64,000 bases of DNA, taken from positions 3,916,001-3,980,000 of the forward strand of contig NZ_LR134338.1 in NCBI RefSeq assembly GCF_900637055.1. Direction: 5' to 3'. This stretch comes from Brevibacillus brevis. GTDB taxonomy: Bacteria > Bacillota > Bacilli > Brevibacillales > Brevibacillaceae. The notes below the pieces were generated by a model. That model searched no databases. It was given only the letters and a program-made list of their open reading frames with translations, and was not told the DNA's origin. Below, one piece after another: positions 26,141-33,901 of this stretch. Both the position numbers and the translations under genes were made by a program. The stretch's first letter is position 1; the number at the start of each line of letters is the position of its first letter.

Positions 26141-26353
26141 TTATTTCAGAGTGTTCTTAAAATCGCGTAGCAGCGCCTTTGCTTGCTCCTGTTGAGCGAG
26201 CGGTACTTGCAGTGTATAGACATGTCCTGCTTTTTTGGTCTGTCTGGACAAAAGCCTGACACGAATCCCCTTCATTTCCAAATAACGCCGACATTCCTGA
26301 GCAATCCGCGGGAGGCCATACGATTCATGAATCGTAACCCATTTGATCCACAT
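26141..26353 (-). CDS. Small protein upstream of splB, unknown function
   Basis: A 70-residue protein (MWIKWVTIHESYGLPRIAQECRRYLEMKGIRVRLL, then HVYTLQVPLAQQEQAKALLRDF) with an alpha-beta pattern like a ferredoxin-type or DUF2007-like fold. It is encoded 73 bases ahead of splB on the same strand and is probably co-transcribed. Bacillus subtilis splA, a TRAP-like regulator of similar size, occupies this place, but I see no clear sequence match to it. The start is uncertain; an upstream in-frame ATG lies five codons earlier, and the ribosome-binding sites are weak. Confidence 0.6.
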   Translation of the reverse strand: MWIKWVTIHESYGLPRIAQECRRYLEMKGIRVRLLSRQTKKAGHVYTLQVPLAQQEQAKALLRDFKNTLK

Positions 26354-26446
26354 GCACCTGCACCCCATCCTTACACACTTCTTTCTTTTACAGTAAGCAG
26401 TGGACGGGCGATTGGTTCAAAAAAAAGCGCCTTGGCAGACATTTTA

Positions 26447-26474
26447 TGAAAACCGTTTTGGCACCTGCGCCGTC
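26447..26474 (+). promoter_or_regulatory. Candidate ECF-type promoter of the sigma/anti-sigma operon
   Basis: TGAAAAC (26447-26453), a 17-base spacer, then CGTC (26471-26474). It matches the GAAAC...CGTC/CGTA shape of Bacillus ECF promoters and ends just before the ribosome-binding site of the sigma gene, which suggests autoregulation. Confidence 0.5.
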
Positions 26475-26497
26475 TAATGCTAGAGGAGGGGGAAAAA

Positions 26498-27022
26498 GTG
26501 AATCTGGAACAGCTCGTTTCACGCGCAAAAGATGGAGATGATGATGCCTTTTTTCAACTCGTCAGCCTTCATAAAGAACAATTATATAAAATCGCCTTCG
26601 CCTTTCTTCGTAACGAGACGGATGCATTGGAAGCCATTCAGGAAGCGACGTGCCGTTCCTATCTCAAGCTGGCACGATTGAAACAGCCTGCGTATTTTCG
26701 TACTTGGCTGACGCGCATCCTTATTCATATTTGTCTGGATGAACAAAAGCGGCGAAAACGGATCATCTTGGATCCCATGGAGGATGACGTTGAAAGTCGC
26801 GCAAGTATTCCTATGGACGACCAGAATGTCGAGCGTATTCAAATCGAAGAGGCTCTCGCTCGTCTCAGTCCGAATTATCGCCACATCATTATTTTGAAAT
26901 ATTTTGAAGATCGGACGATACGCGATATTGCAGAAGTACTCGGTCATCCGGAAGGTACCATCAAAACTTGGCTGCATAAGGCTTTGGGTGCACTCCGCAA
27001 AGATCTCGGGAAAGGCTGGTGA
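26498..27022 (+). CDS. ECF RNA polymerase sigma factor
   Basis: A 174-residue sigma-70 family ECF factor. Region 2 reads QLVSLHKEQLYKIAFAFLRNETDALEAIQEATCRSYLKL with the following PAYFRTWLTRILIHICLDEQKRR. Region 4 is LARLSPNYRHIIILKYFEDRTIRDIAEVLGHPEGTIKTWLHKALGALR. The GTG at 26498 follows GAGGAGGGGG by five bases. The next gene, a DUF4179 membrane protein, overlaps or abuts the stop and is the expected anti-sigma factor. It resembles the SigV/SigW-like envelope-stress sigma factors. Confidence 0.92.
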   Translation: MNLEQLVSRAKDGDDDAFFQLVSLHKEQLYKIAFAFLRNETDALEAIQEATCRSYLKLARLKQPAYFRTWLTRILIHICLDEQKRRKRIILDPMEDDVESRASIPMDDQNVERIQIEEALARLSPNYRHIIILKYFEDRTIRDIAEVLGHPEGTIKTWLHKALGALRKDLGKGW

Positions 27023-27027
27023 GCTTT

Positions 27028-28359
27028 ATGAGTGAAAATGAAAAGAAGAATGCGAGTCCATTCATGGTTCCCGCTGAGATTGACCAATACATTCGAAGAG
27101 GGATGGAACAAGCAAAAGAGCTGCGTAAAAATCGGAACCGCAATCGGTGGATACGCGTTGGTTCTAGTCTGGTTGCTTGTTTGTTCATTTTCGTGTTTAT
27201 TTTTTCCGTTCGCCTTTCGCCTGCTGTTGCTGCTTATGTCAGCTCGATTCCTGGAATGGAAAGGATCGTTGAGTTTCTTCGGGATGATAAAGGCTTGCAA
27301 TTGGCTGTGGAACATAACCTCGTTCAAAATATTGGAGCCAGTGGTTCGGTAGAAGATGTGACTTTTACCATCGATCAAGTTTTGGCCGACGAAAAACGGA
27401 TGGTCCTCTTCTATACACTAAAGCATTCTTTTACCGATAAAAAAGTAGGCTTGCATAAGATCGAGTTGTTAGACCAAACAGGAAGAGAATGGAAACACGG
27501 TGTGTCTTGGTCAAGCATGGGGAGCGAAGACCCTGTGATTCAGAATCGTATTGATATTGTCATCGAAGAAGCCACTGAAATACCTGAAGCGATGACTGCA
27601 AAGGTCACGCTAAAGATCGATAATCTCGAACAAAAGACTCCTCTCTTGATCGACTTTGCTGTAGATAAAAACAAATTCAAGACCTTTGAGAAAAAAGTGT
27701 ACCCCGTGATGAAGGAAGTAACGATCGACGGTCAGCGCTTCACGATTGAACAAATCGCAGTCTTTCCTACTCAGACTGAAGTTAGCATTCGCTTTGATCC
27801 AGCTAACAAAAAGCACGTATTTGATTTTGATAAGTTAAGGCTCGAAGATGAAAAAGGAGAAACTTTCGCTTTTTGGGGAAATGGCGTTCCTGTTCGGGAC
27901 AATGGTGAGAATGGGAGGGTATACCATCTGGAGAGTGTTTATTTTGTAGAACCCAAAAAGCTTATTCTCAAAGCCAATGGCATTCGTGCCATAGACAAAG
28001 ATAAATTGCAAATCGTAATCGACGCGAAGACAGGCACATTAACAAAAGTGCCGAATGATCGCCTAAAATTAACGGCGCTGCGTCAAGTCGATGATGTCGT
28101 TGGCATGGACTTTTCCTTGAAGGTTCCGCCACAAGATAACCACTCTCATATCTCCTTAGGGTATGACCTGACAGACGATCTGGGAAATGAATATGATTAT
28201 GTCCAAGGGACCTCCTCTTCCACAGAGGATGCATCTATTCAAAACTATTCCATGCTATTCAAGCGAAAAACAAACAAAGGTACGCCTACTTCCTATTCCT
28301 TTCCTCTGTCCAGCTATCCTGAACGACTTCAAGGTACTTTTTCTATTGAAGTCAAATAA
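27028..28359 (+). CDS. DUF4179 membrane protein, probable anti-sigma factor
   Basis: A 443-residue single-pass membrane protein. The cytoplasmic N-terminus (about 45 residues; IDQYIRRGMEQAKELRKNRNRNRW) would hold the sigma factor. A membrane helix follows (VGSSLVACLFIFVFIFSVRL), then a large extracytoplasmic part with the DUF4179 start PAVAAYVSSIPGMERIVEFLRDDKGLQLAVEHNLVQNIG and repeated beta-rich modules. The ATG at 27028 has GGTGAG four bases before it; a GTG overlapping the sigma stop codon is the alternative. Coupling to the sigma gene makes sigma/anti-sigma the clear reading, although DUF4179 proteins are poorly studied. Confidence 0.85.
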   Translation: MSENEKKNASPFMVPAEIDQYIRRGMEQAKELRKNRNRNRWIRVGSSLVACLFIFVFIFSVRLSPAVAAYVSSIPGMERIVEFLRDDKGLQLAVEHNLVQNIGASGSVEDVTFTIDQVLADEKRMVLFYTLKHSFTDKKVGLHKIELLDQTGREWKHGVSWSSMGSEDPVIQNRIDIVIEEATEIPEAMTAKVTLKIDNLEQKTPLLIDFAVDKNKFKTFEKKVYPVMKEVTIDGQRFTIEQIAVFPTQTEVSIRFDPANKKHVFDFDKLRLEDEKGETFAFWGNGVPVRDNGENGRVYHLESVYFVEPKKLILKANGIRAIDKDKLQIVIDAKTGTLTKVPNDRLKLTALRQVDDVVGMDFSLKVPPQDNHSHISLGYDLTDDLGNEYDYVQGTSSSTEDASIQNYSMLFKRKTNKGTPTSYSFPLSSYPERLQGTFSIEVK

Positions 28360-28414
28360 AAAATGCCCCAACAGTGATTGCGTGACCTGCATCACTGTGG
28401 GGCATTCATTTTTT
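28360..28414. terminator. Bidirectional terminator between the anti-sigma gene and thiD
   Basis: AATGCCCCAACAGTGAT and ATCACTGTGGGGCATT arms with one bulge, an A run before and a T run after, between convergent genes. Confidence 0.88.
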
Positions 28415-28424
28415 GTTCGTCGAA

Positions 28425-29219
28425 TTAATCTATAACCGCCCAGTGATTGGTCGGCCCATGCCCGCCACCCAATTGCGGAGCTGTCTTAATCGCTTCGAAA
28501 ATAAAGCGATTTGCTTTTTCAACTGCAGTGATGAGCGGTGTATTTTTTGCTAACTCTGCTGTAAGAGCCGCTGAAAACGTACAACCTGTTCCGTGCGTAT
28601 GGCGTGTATGGATACGCTCATGGGATATTTCATGGAATGCGGTACCATCGAACAAAATATCAACGACAACGTCCCCTTGCATATGTCCACCCTTCATCAG
28701 GACATTGCGGGCGCCTAACGCATGCATCGCTTTTGCCCCTTCGCGCATATCGTCTGTCGTCTCGATTCTCATGCCAGTCAAGCATTCTGCTTCCGGCAAG
28801 TTAGGTGTGACGACTTCCGCCAAAGGCAACAACTCTTTTTTCAGGGCAACGATCGCCTCATCCAGAAGTAGCTTTGATCCTCCCTTGGCAATCATCACCG
28901 GGTCTACCACCAGCTTTTTCAGGCCAAATGCTTTGACCTCTTCCGCAACAGCATGAATAATATCAGCGTTAAACAGCATTCCCGTTTTCGCCGCGTCAGC
29001 GCCAAGATCGCGCAGCACCTCATGCATTTGCTGGGCAACCGCCTCTATCGGCAACGGATAAACGCCTGCTACGCCCAATGTATTTTGTGCAGTGATTGCG
29101 GTGATTGCACTCATCCCGTACACACCGAGTTGATGAAAGGTTTTCAGATCTGCCTGAATCCCAGCTCCCCCACCGCTATCTGAACCCGCTATCGTCAATG
29201 CTTTCGCAATCGTGCTCAT
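28425..29219 (-). CDS. thiD: Hydroxymethylpyrimidine/phosphomethylpyrimidine kinase
   Basis: A 264-residue ribokinase-fold enzyme that phosphorylates HMP and HMP-P in thiamine synthesis. Landmarks: ALTIAGSDSGGGAGIQADLKTF at the N-terminus, GMSAITAITAQNT, KTGMLFNADII, VVDPVMIAKGGSKLL and the anion hole plus catalytic Asp region HTHGTGCTFSAALTAELA. AGGAGGG precedes the ATG at 29219. No other thi genes and no TPP riboswitch are visible nearby, so it may serve salvage. A related pyridoxal kinase activity is possible for this family. Confidence 0.92.
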   Translation of the reverse strand: MSTIAKALTIAGSDSGGGAGIQADLKTFHQLGVYGMSAITAITAQNTLGVAGVYPLPIEAVAQQMHEVLRDLGADAAKTGMLFNADIIHAVAEEVKAFGLKKLVVDPVMIAKGGSKLLLDEAIVALKKELLPLAEVVTPNLPEAECLTGMRIETTDDMREGAKAMHALGARNVLMKGGHMQGDVVVDILFDGTAFHEISHERIHTRHTHGTGCTFSAALTAELAKNTPLITAVEKANRFIFEAIKTAPQLGGGHGPTNHWAVID

Positions 29220-29327
29220 GACATTCCCTCCTGCTTTCCACCTTTTCTCACCTGAGTATACCATCCGCTCGTCCCATTCGGTATACTAAAGGAATGTTTG
29301 CCAACAGTCATGCAAGGAGGCATCTGC

Positions 29328-30134
29328 ATGTCCTATCGGATCTTTTATTGGTTGACCTTTTTGATTCCAACCATCATCATCGGGGGTTTTGAATTCATCC
29401 GTCACGACTTTCTGCTGCCTTATATGTCTATGGAAGCCGGAAATGTGTACATTACCCTCTTGACGCTCTTTCTCTCTTTTTTATTCGCTACGTGGATGTT
29501 TCACACCCTGAAACAAATGAATGCACGAATTGTCGAGGAACAAGCTCGTCGCGCTGTTTATGAAGAACGGGAACGCCTTGCCCGCGAATTACACGATGGA
29601 ATTGCGCAGTCTCTGTTCTTCCTCAACGTAAAGCTGAAGCAGGGGCACTTGGACGATGCGCGGGTCGCTGTTTCTACTATCGACAATCATGTACGCCAAG
29701 CCATCTTTAACTTGCGCTCATTGCCAGAAGAAGGCAGTCTGGATCAACGCCTTGAGAAATGGCTGGCGCAATGGAGCGCTTTATCTGGAATTGATGTCGT
29801 AAGTGAATTGCATGTCAAAGACGGCTTTTTTACTCCTACCGCAGAAGTACAACTGTTTGGGATCATCCAAGAAGCTTTTGCAAACATTCGCAAGCATTCT
29901 CAAGCCAAGCATTCTTGGATTCACCTGACGACAGATGAAACAACTGGCTGGGTTCTCGCCGTTGAGGACGATGGCATTGGGATTTCCAACCCTTCTCCCG
30001 ATACGAAAAAATACGGTTTGTCCATGATGCGCGAGCGAGCACGCCAGTTGAACGCATCCATCGATATTCAGTTGCGACCGGCAGGCGGTACGATCATCCG
30101 CTTATCTTCTCATTCAGGAGGAAAAATACAATGA
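29328..30134 (+). CDS. Sensor histidine kinase (NarL-type system)
   Basis: A 268-residue membrane kinase with two N-terminal helices (about 3-22 and 40-60) and only a short extracytoplasmic loop. The HisKA_3 dimerisation domain is ERERLARELHDGIAQSLFFLNVKLKQ, with the phospho-His in RELHDG. The ATPase domain has QLFGIIQEAFANIRKHSQAKH (N box), VEDDGIGI (G1) and YGLSMMRERARQLNAS (G2). The ATG at 29328 follows AAGGAGG. Its stop overlaps the response-regulator ATG (ATGA), so both are made together. The signal is unknown; the small sensor region resembles cell-envelope sensors such as LiaS/DesK. Confidence 0.92.
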   Translation: MSYRIFYWLTFLIPTIIIGGFEFIRHDFLLPYMSMEAGNVYITLLTLFLSFLFATWMFHTLKQMNARIVEEQARRAVYEERERLARELHDGIAQSLFFLNVKLKQGHLDDARVAVSTIDNHVRQAIFNLRSLPEEGSLDQRLEKWLAQWSALSGIDVVSELHVKDGFFTPTAEVQLFGIIQEAFANIRKHSQAKHSWIHLTTDETTGWVLAVEDDGIGISNPSPDTKKYGLSMMRERARQLNASIDIQLRPAGGTIIRLSSHSGGKIQ

Positions 30135-30778
30135 ACGCTTACCGTGTATTGATCGCCGACGACCACCCGATGGCTCGTATGGCCATTCGCAGCCTGCTTG
30201 ATCCCGATCCCTCTTTTGAAGTCATCGGAGAAGCGCAAAATGGCGAGGAAGCCTTTCTCTTATGCGGACAAATACAACCGGATCTTGTGCTCATGGACAT
30301 CAACATGCCGAAATGGAGCGGACTCGAAGCGACCCGCGAGGTCAAGAAAGCATACCCGCACATCAAGGTCGTCATTCTCAGCGTCTCCGATGACGTTGCT
30401 GACCTGATCACGGCCATTCAGTTCGGCGCCCAAGGTTACTTGCTGAAAAATTTAGAGCCTGACGACTGGATAAACTACTTGCATGCCTTGCTCGGCGAGG
30501 ACAGTGAGTTGACTCGCGAAATGGCAACCCGGCTCATGTACCGGTTCCGCCAAGAAGAGGCGACGGATGAAATGGTTCCAGATGTTCTAACCCCACGAGA
30601 ACGAGAGATTGTCATGTATGTGGGAGCTGGAAAAACGAATCGAGAAATAAGCGAGGCGCTGATCATCGCAGAAAACACTGTGAAAAACCACCTAAAAAAC
30701 ATTCTTGAAAAGCTGCAATTGGCTAATCGCGTCCAGCTCGCTGCTTATGCGGTTCGCCATCATTTGGTCAAAAAATAA
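30131..30778 (+). CDS. NarL/FixJ-family response regulator
   Basis: A 215-residue DNA-binding response regulator. The receiver domain has the acidic pair in LIADDHPMA, the phospho-acceptor Asp in LVLMDINMP, and the conserved Lys in YLLKN. The LuxR-type helix-turn-helix is LTPREREIVMYVGAGKTNREISEALIIAENTVKNHLKNILEKL. AGGAGG lies before the ATG that overlaps the kinase stop codon. It is the partner of the kinase at 29328; targets are not evident from the neighbours. Confidence 0.93.
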   Translation: MNAYRVLIADDHPMARMAIRSLLDPDPSFEVIGEAQNGEEAFLLCGQIQPDLVLMDINMPKWSGLEATREVKKAYPHIKVVILSVSDDVADLITAIQFGAQGYLLKNLEPDDWINYLHALLGEDSELTREMATRLMYRFRQEEATDEMVPDVLTPREREIVMYVGAGKTNREISEALIIAENTVKNHLKNILEKLQLANRVQLAAYAVRHHLVKK

Positions 30779-30864
30779 AACAAAAAGCATTGCTTTCTGC
30801 TCGATCAACTGTCATCCTTAGAAAGATACGTTTTCCACAGACATAAGAAATGCAGGTGATCCGC

Positions 30865-31269
30865 ATGATCGAAGTCAAGACCTCCAAACTAAGCAATGGA
30901 GAATTAAATAGAGGTGTATTTGCAACGCAAGATATCCGAAAAGGCGACCTGATTCATGAAGCGCCCGTGCTGCCCTATTTGAACGAAGAGCATGAGCATA
31001 TTGAGAAAACCTTACTCGCGGATTATGCATTTGAGTACGGTGCTAATCACACAGCCTTCTTGTTAGGCTATGGCATGCTATTTAATCATTCCTACACGCC
31101 AAATGCCACGTATGAGATTAACTTCGACAACCACACGTTTGATTTTTATGCGTATACGGATATTCAAGCGGGTGAAGAAATCTTAATCAACTACAATGGT
31201 GATGAGGATTGCGATGATCCTCTCTGGTTTTATGAAGACCAACAGAAAGAAACAGATGATACCAAATAA
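30865..31269 (+). CDS. SET-domain protein (putative lysine methyltransferase)
   Basis: A 134-residue minimal SET domain. The SAM-binding and catalytic motifs are present: NRGVFATQDIRKGDLI at the N-terminus, the pseudoknot pair LFNHSYTPNATYE and AGEEILINYNGDE, and a C-terminal DPLWFYEDQ. SET proteins methylate lysines of proteins; in bacteria the targets are mostly unknown. There is no post-SET cysteine cluster. The ATG at 30865 with AGGTGAT upstream is chosen; an earlier in-frame ATG lies five codons before. It follows the two-component operon but has its own spacing of 86 bases. Confidence 0.88.
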   Translation: MIEVKTSKLSNGELNRGVFATQDIRKGDLIHEAPVLPYLNEEHEHIEKTLLADYAFEYGANHTAFLLGYGMLFNHSYTPNATYEINFDNHTFDFYAYTDIQAGEEILINYNGDEDCDDPLWFYEDQQKETDDTK

Positions 31270-31292
31270 GCGTATGCTGTAAAAAGAAAGAA

Positions 31293-31340
31293 AACCCGGA
31301 AACAGACACTTGAAAAAGTGCCCGTCCTCCGGGTTGTTTT
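31293..31340 (+). terminator. Terminator of the SET-domain gene
   Basis: AACCCGGA and TCCGGGTT outer arms with an inner CACTT/AAGTG hairpin, then GTTTT. Confidence 0.75.
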
Positions 31341-31482
31341 GTGCAACTCTATCCGTCCCAAGCACTTTGGGCGGGCTTTCGCCTTATCGTGGAAAGGTAT
31401 CACAGTAATCTTTATCCAGTCCAATCACCATCTTAACCTTTAAAAACTGTCTACGGAATGAGTCCGGAAAATGTTGACAGGA

Positions 31483-31662
31483 TCACATCTTTGTTTCCTT
31501 TTTGGGAGAATCGCCCGAAACCAGGAACCCTCCCAACAGGCAGAGAATCACCCCTAGCCCTATTAAAATATAGTTATATTCAAAGGTCTGAAAATAATAT
31601 TGCAGAACAAACAGCACCATCCCTAATACAATAGCGATTTTGCCAACCCATTGTTTTCTCAC
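31483..31662 (-). CDS. 59-aa two-helix membrane protein
   Basis: A short gene (RKQWVGKIAIVLGMVLFVLQYYF, then YNYILIGLGVILCLLGGFLVSGD and a polar end SPKKETKM) encoding two membrane helices joined by a short loop. GGAGG lies eight bases before a GTG start. It sits alone in an otherwise gene-poor stretch. Function is unknown; similar tiny two-helix proteins are common in Bacillales. Confidence 0.6.
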   Translation of the reverse strand: MRKQWVGKIAIVLGMVLFVLQYYFQTFEYNYILIGLGVILCLLGGFLVSGDSPKKETKM

Positions 31663-31961
31663 ATTTTAATCCTCCGTGTACAAGATCTTTGGCTGTAAAA
31701 CAAGAAATCCTTCATGATACCTTTTACGTTGACCCCTACCTGATCGTTTCATTTTTCTTAAAACAATACTACCTCATCAACTCCGCCAAAACGAAATGAC
31801 TGGAATTTTGGCCCCTTTTTAGCCACGAAAAAAACTCCCCCTAAAATATTCATCGGTTTTAACACCAGAGTGTTTTTCCAATGTCTACTTTAAGGGGTGC
31901 ACGTTAATTTTAGACGGGACTTCCTTTTTTATGAGATGCTACTCTATTAGGTCACTAGCGT
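31663..31961. other. AT-rich intergenic region with no complete gene
   Basis: About 300 bases that contain the insertion-sequence remnant at 31758-31901 and nothing else I can support. Lower GC than the surroundings is consistent with insertion or decay. Confidence 0.5.
31758..31901 (-). mobile_element. Probable remnant of an IS3-family insertion sequence (one end)
   Basis: On the minus strand a TGCACCCCTTAAAGTAGACA-like end at 31901-31882 resembles the terminal repeat of IS3-family elements. About 55 bases further on, GGGGGAG precedes a GTG-started 22-codon reading frame beginning VAKKGPKFQS, like the MAKKGxxF start of many IS3-type OrfA transposase subunits; it stops at 31758. The rest of the element is missing. 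Confidence 0.4.
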
Positions 31962-32831
31962 TTATTTTAAATGTTCGTCGAAAAAAGCTTTAACAACATC
32001 CATTGTTTGCTGTTGTGTGAAACCGTTGTGCCCTGCTCCCTTAATCTTATACATATATGCATTGTTTCCAGCTCTGCGTAATGCATTAAAAAATTCAACG
32101 CTTTGTTCATAGGGCACTACATCATCTGCGTCACCATGCATAATCAATATGGGCGGAGCATCTGGACGAACATACTCGATGGGACTCGCTTCTCTTGCTC
32201 TCGCCTGATTTTCTTGAATGGCTCCTCCCACTAGCTTGGACTCAGGAGAATGTGGAGAATCATGGTCAAAAACAGAAGGGTATTTGCTCATGGACAGTAA
32301 TTCGGTTGGCCCAAACCAATCCACAACTGCTTGAACCACACATTGATTTTCCTCTGATCCCAAAGCATCTAACCCTGCTAGTAAAGCTAAGTGTGCACCA
32401 GAGGAATCTCCCCATAGACCTACTTTGCTTGGATCTATGTTGTACATCGCAGCATTTGATTTTAGAAATTGTATCGCGTCCTTCACATCATCGAGTTGAG
32501 CCGGAAAAATAGCCTCTGAACTAAGGCGGTATTGCACGCTTGCAACGACAAACCCGCGTTTGGCAAATTCGGATAGCTGCGGGATAAAGGCGAACAAATC
32601 TTGGTCGCTCCATCCCCATCCACAACCTTGCAAATAAATAATCAATGGATAAACCTCTTTGTTACCCTCTCGATGAAATAAGGCATCCATCGGATTTCTA
32701 TATACCAATAAGTTTAGCTTTAAAGGGTTGTTCCCTTTGTCGGAATAAATGATGTTTGGAATGAGTTGAACAAATGAATTTACATCTTGATCCCAGTGAA
32801 GTTCTTTAATCTCAGTTTCATAACTAACCAT
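31962..32831 (-). CDS. Alpha/beta hydrolase (esterase, prolyl-oligopeptidase/HSL-like)
   Basis: A 289-residue alpha/beta hydrolase. The nucleophile elbow is GLWGDSSGAHLA, the acid is in IMHGDADDVVPYEQS, and the His is in GAGHNGF. YLQGCGWGW occupies the oxyanion-hole position (HGGGW-like). It is probably a carboxylesterase for a small ester; the substrate is unknown. AAGGAGG precedes the ATG. A copy of the 25-bp operator also found at the Rrf2 promoter lies at 32876-32900, just upstream, so the adjacent Rrf2 protein probably represses it. Base composition is lower in GC than the neighbours. Confidence 0.86.
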   Translation of the reverse strand: MVSYETEIKELHWDQDVNSFVQLIPNIIYSDKGNNPLKLNLLVYRNPMDALFHREGNKEVYPLIIYLQGCGWGWSDQDLFAFIPQLSEFAKRGFVVASVQYRLSSEAIFPAQLDDVKDAIQFLKSNAAMYNIDPSKVGLWGDSSGAHLALLAGLDALGSEENQCVVQAVVDWFGPTELLSMSKYPSVFDHDSPHSPESKLVGGAIQENQARAREASPIEYVRPDAPPILIMHGDADDVVPYEQSVEFFNALRRAGNNAYMYKIKGAGHNGFTQQQTMDVVKAFFDEHLK

Positions 32832-32875
32832 TCCTAAATCCTCCTTGTGTAATCATTTTTTTGAGAAGGTGGGCT

Positions 32876-32900
32876 CGTTGTTAGTAAAACACTTACAACG
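32876..32900 (-). promoter_or_regulatory. Operator copy 2 upstream of the hydrolase gene
   Basis: CGTTGT-N13-ACAACG. The outer parts, CGTTGTTAGTA and TTACAACG, are identical to the inverted copy at 33366-33390. Located between the Rrf2 stop codon and the hydrolase ribosome-binding site. Confidence 0.75.
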
Positions 32901-32912
32901 AAGTCGAAAAAA

Positions 32913-33353
32913 TTATGCTCCCGAAGAAGCATTTTTTTTTCTAATCATGATCTCAGTAATTTCATGGATGGAGACTGCTCGCAAGACCTCTTCCATAGCT
33001 TGCTGTGCCTTCAATAAATAGATTTCCAAAACATCATGGATATTTGATCCAACCCAACAATTTGGATTGGGATTTTCATGCCAATGGAAGAGTTCACCCT
33101 CGATGACAACATCGACGGCTTGATACACGTCGTATAAAGAAATAGAACCTGGTTCTTTTAACAAGTAAGCTCCACCCGATCCACGCTTCACTCCGATTAA
33201 TCCGGCTTTTTTCAAAAGCCCACTGATTTGCCGAATATATCCCGCATTAATATTCACGCTATCTGCTATTTGCTCTGAGGTCATATGATCGGTACGGACG
33301 CTGATAAGCGACAGGATATGTACTGCGATGGTGAATCTGTTACTGATTTTCAT
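32913..33353 (-). CDS. Rrf2-family transcriptional regulator
   Basis: A 146-residue winged-helix repressor: MKISNRFTIAVHILSLISV, then the recognition region DHMTSEQIADSVNINAGYIRQISGLLKKAGLIGVKRGSGGAYLLKEP, the usual Rrf2 order. Only one Cys (NPNCWVG) lies in the effector region, so no iron-sulfur cluster of the IscR/NsrR type is expected; it resembles YwnA-like members. The ATG at 33353 follows GAGGGG; the longer frame lacks a site and overlaps the promoter. TTGACA-N17-TATATT with an overlapping operator lies directly upstream, so it is autoregulated. Confidence 0.88.
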   Translation of the reverse strand: MKISNRFTIAVHILSLISVRTDHMTSEQIADSVNINAGYIRQISGLLKKAGLIGVKRGSGGAYLLKEPGSISLYDVYQAVDVVIEGELFHWHENPNPNCWVGSNIHDVLEIYLLKAQQAMEEVLRAVSIHEITEIMIRKKNASSGA

Positions 33354-33365
33354 TGTACCACCCCT

Positions 33366-33404
33366 CGTTGTAACCAATATACTAACAACGGAAGTTGGTG
33401 TCAA
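33366..33404 (-). promoter_or_regulatory. Consensus promoter and operator copy 1 of the Rrf2 gene
   Basis: On the minus strand TTGACA (33404-33399), a 17-base spacer and TATATT (33381-33376). The 25-bp operator (33366-33390, CGTTGT-N13-ACAACG) covers the -10 box and part of the spacer, the usual position for a repressor. Confidence 0.85.
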
Positions 33405-33433
33405 GCAATCGATAGCAGTGGATGTGCGGAGAC

Positions 33434-33883
33434 TTACTTCATCCCTTTCTCGAAAAAAGATAGCCACAGACCGGGCTTCACTTCTTTTTGATCCGCCAGA
33501 GTGAATCCATGTCTTCCATACAATCGAACGGCCGGTTCATTCAAGGAACCAGTCGCGACGACTATCTTGCTGCAGCCATGCTCGTGGACAGAGGCAAGCA
33601 ATTGACTCGCGATCCCCTTTCGAAAATGAACAGGGTCCACGATCATCCGATGTATATCTAACGTTTCTCCTTCTATCACAAAAGAAACAGCCCCTGCAAG
33701 CTCACCTTCCGCTAAGTAGCCAAAAAACGTTTCTCCACATGTTCTCAGTTGTTCTACTGATTCTCGCAGGGGAGGAATATCTTCCGTTCCAATTAGCTCC
33801 GCCTCTACACGATATGCTCTTTGCTGCATGTTCCAAAGTTTTTGTACCGTTTGTTCATCCTGTAAATCTAGTCGTACGATCAT
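33434..33883 (-). CDS. GNAT-family N-acetyltransferase
   Basis: A 149-residue acetyltransferase. Motif A, which binds acetyl-CoA, is IHRMIVDPVHFRKGIASQLLASV (R-x-x-G-I-A), with the preceding strand ELAGAVSFVIEGETL and motif B NEPAVRLYGRHGFTLADQKE. The substrate is unknown. AATACGGGGGAAAACGAA precedes the ATG. It lies upstream of the Rrf2 gene on the same strand, but a separate Rrf2 promoter lies between them. Confidence 0.88.
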   Translation of the reverse strand: MIVRLDLQDEQTVQKLWNMQQRAYRVEAELIGTEDIPPLRESVEQLRTCGETFFGYLAEGELAGAVSFVIEGETLDIHRMIVDPVHFRKGIASQLLASVHEHGCSKIVVATGSLNEPAVRLYGRHGFTLADQKEVKPGLWLSFFEKGMK

Positions 33884-33901
33884 TTCGTTTTCCCCCGTAT
33901 T

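Noticed and set aside
28425..29300. TPP riboswitch upstream of thiD
   Set aside because: The leader is only about 80 bases and has no CTGAGA-type thi box.
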